Assembly: GCA_937969395.1 (NCBI GenBank)
Contig: CALBVI010000434.1
Location: 1 to 5,673, forward strand
Reading direction: 5' to 3'
Source of the DNA: an uncultured Spongiibacteraceae bacterium
GTDB taxonomy: Bacteria; Pseudomonadota; Gammaproteobacteria; Pseudomonadales; Dasaniaceae
DNA length: 5,673 bases
Shown: positions 5,602-5,673 of the stretch, one piece after another
Layout of the letters: every line of letters begins with the position of its first letter
How positions within the stretch are numbered: position 1 is the stretch's first letter
Translations under genes and position numbers: made by a program
Notes under the pieces: model-generated
Told to the model about the DNA's origin: nothing
Database searches by the model: none
What the model saw: only the letters and a program-made list of their open reading frames with translations

Positions 5602-5673
5602 CACAACTCCCGATCCCAATGACGAACAATTGGCTGATCATTCGCACGCATAATATCCATATAGTCAATTAAC
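5601..5673 (-). CDS. C-terminal fragment of the gene upstream of DctQ, probably TRAP substrate-binding protein
   Basis: An open frame enters from the right edge and ends at TGA 5603-5601, giving 23 residues that include LIDYMDIMRAND and end in RHWDREL. The TGA shares one base with the DctQ ATG. The fragment is too short to identify by its own sequence. TRAP operons usually place the periplasmic substrate-binding subunit (DctP) beside DctQ and DctM, and a charged amphipathic C-terminal helix fits, so DctP is the best guess from context. Most of the gene lies outside the window. Confidence 0.6.
   Translation of the reverse strand, partial: LIDYMDIMRANDQPIVRHWDREL
5607..5611 (-). promoter_or_regulatory. 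Shine-Dalgarno that fixes the DctQ start
   Basis: GGGAG on the minus strand is spaced five bases from the ATG at 5601. It lies inside the last codons of the upstream gene and selects this ATG over the in-frame TTG at 5619. Confidence 0.65.

Noticed and set aside
5602..5619. Six-codon N-terminal extension of DctQ to a TTG
   Set aside because: There is no ribosome site before the TTG, it would overlap the upstream gene, and GGGAG is correctly spaced for the ATG at 5601.

Overview
This 5.7 kb window looks like chromosomal DNA from a free-living, Gram-negative, probably marine gammaproteobacterium. That is an inference from the moderately AT-rich sequence, the Sec-exported periplasmic c-type cytochromes, a TRAP transporter and a DUF5916 outer-membrane-type protein. 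No species can be named from the sequence alone. There are no rRNA or tRNA genes, insertion sequences, CRISPR arrays or phage genes. All but one of the genes lie on the minus strand.

Layout, left to right. (1) Positions 1-1075, minus strand: the N-terminal 358 residues of a secreted CBM9-like/DUF5916 protein that runs off the left edge. (2) 1195-1635, minus: a small exported monohaem c-type cytochrome with its CxxCH near the C-terminus, separated from the DUF5916 gene by a 12-bp hairpin. (3) A divergent intergenic region, 1636-1854, with a near-consensus FNR/ANR box (1702-1715). (4) 1855-2532, plus: a membrane di-haem cytochrome b of the bacterial b561/Ni-hydrogenase family. It ends inside a 15-bp perfect-stem terminator whose loop holds the stop codon. 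(5) 2581-3033, minus, convergent with the b561 gene: a cytochrome c' with C-terminal CGGCH. (6) 3161-3592, minus: a DoxX-family four-helix membrane protein. (7) 3749-5673, minus: a TRAP transporter operon with large permease (DctM), small permease (DctQ) and the last 23 codons of an upstream gene that is probably the substrate-binding protein.

How the parts may work together. The centre (1195-3033) is a compact redox island in which a quinol-oxidising type of membrane cytochrome b lies between two soluble four-helix cytochromes. The b561 protein could pass electrons from the quinone pool to one or both periplasmic cytochromes. Cytochrome c' commonly binds NO, and the FNR-like box between the divergent promoters suggests induction at low oxygen, so a nitrosative- or low-oxygen-stress role is a reasonable inference. 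DoxX, next to cytochrome c', fits a membrane redox theme but has its own likely promoter. The TRAP genes are translationally coupled to each other and take up an unidentified organic acid; nothing links them functionally to the cytochromes.

The points most worth a second look are the FNR box positioned to serve both divergent promoters, the two class II-like cytochromes around one b561, a predicted Phe in place of the usual Leu at the distal haem face of cytochrome c', and the stop codon in the terminator loop.
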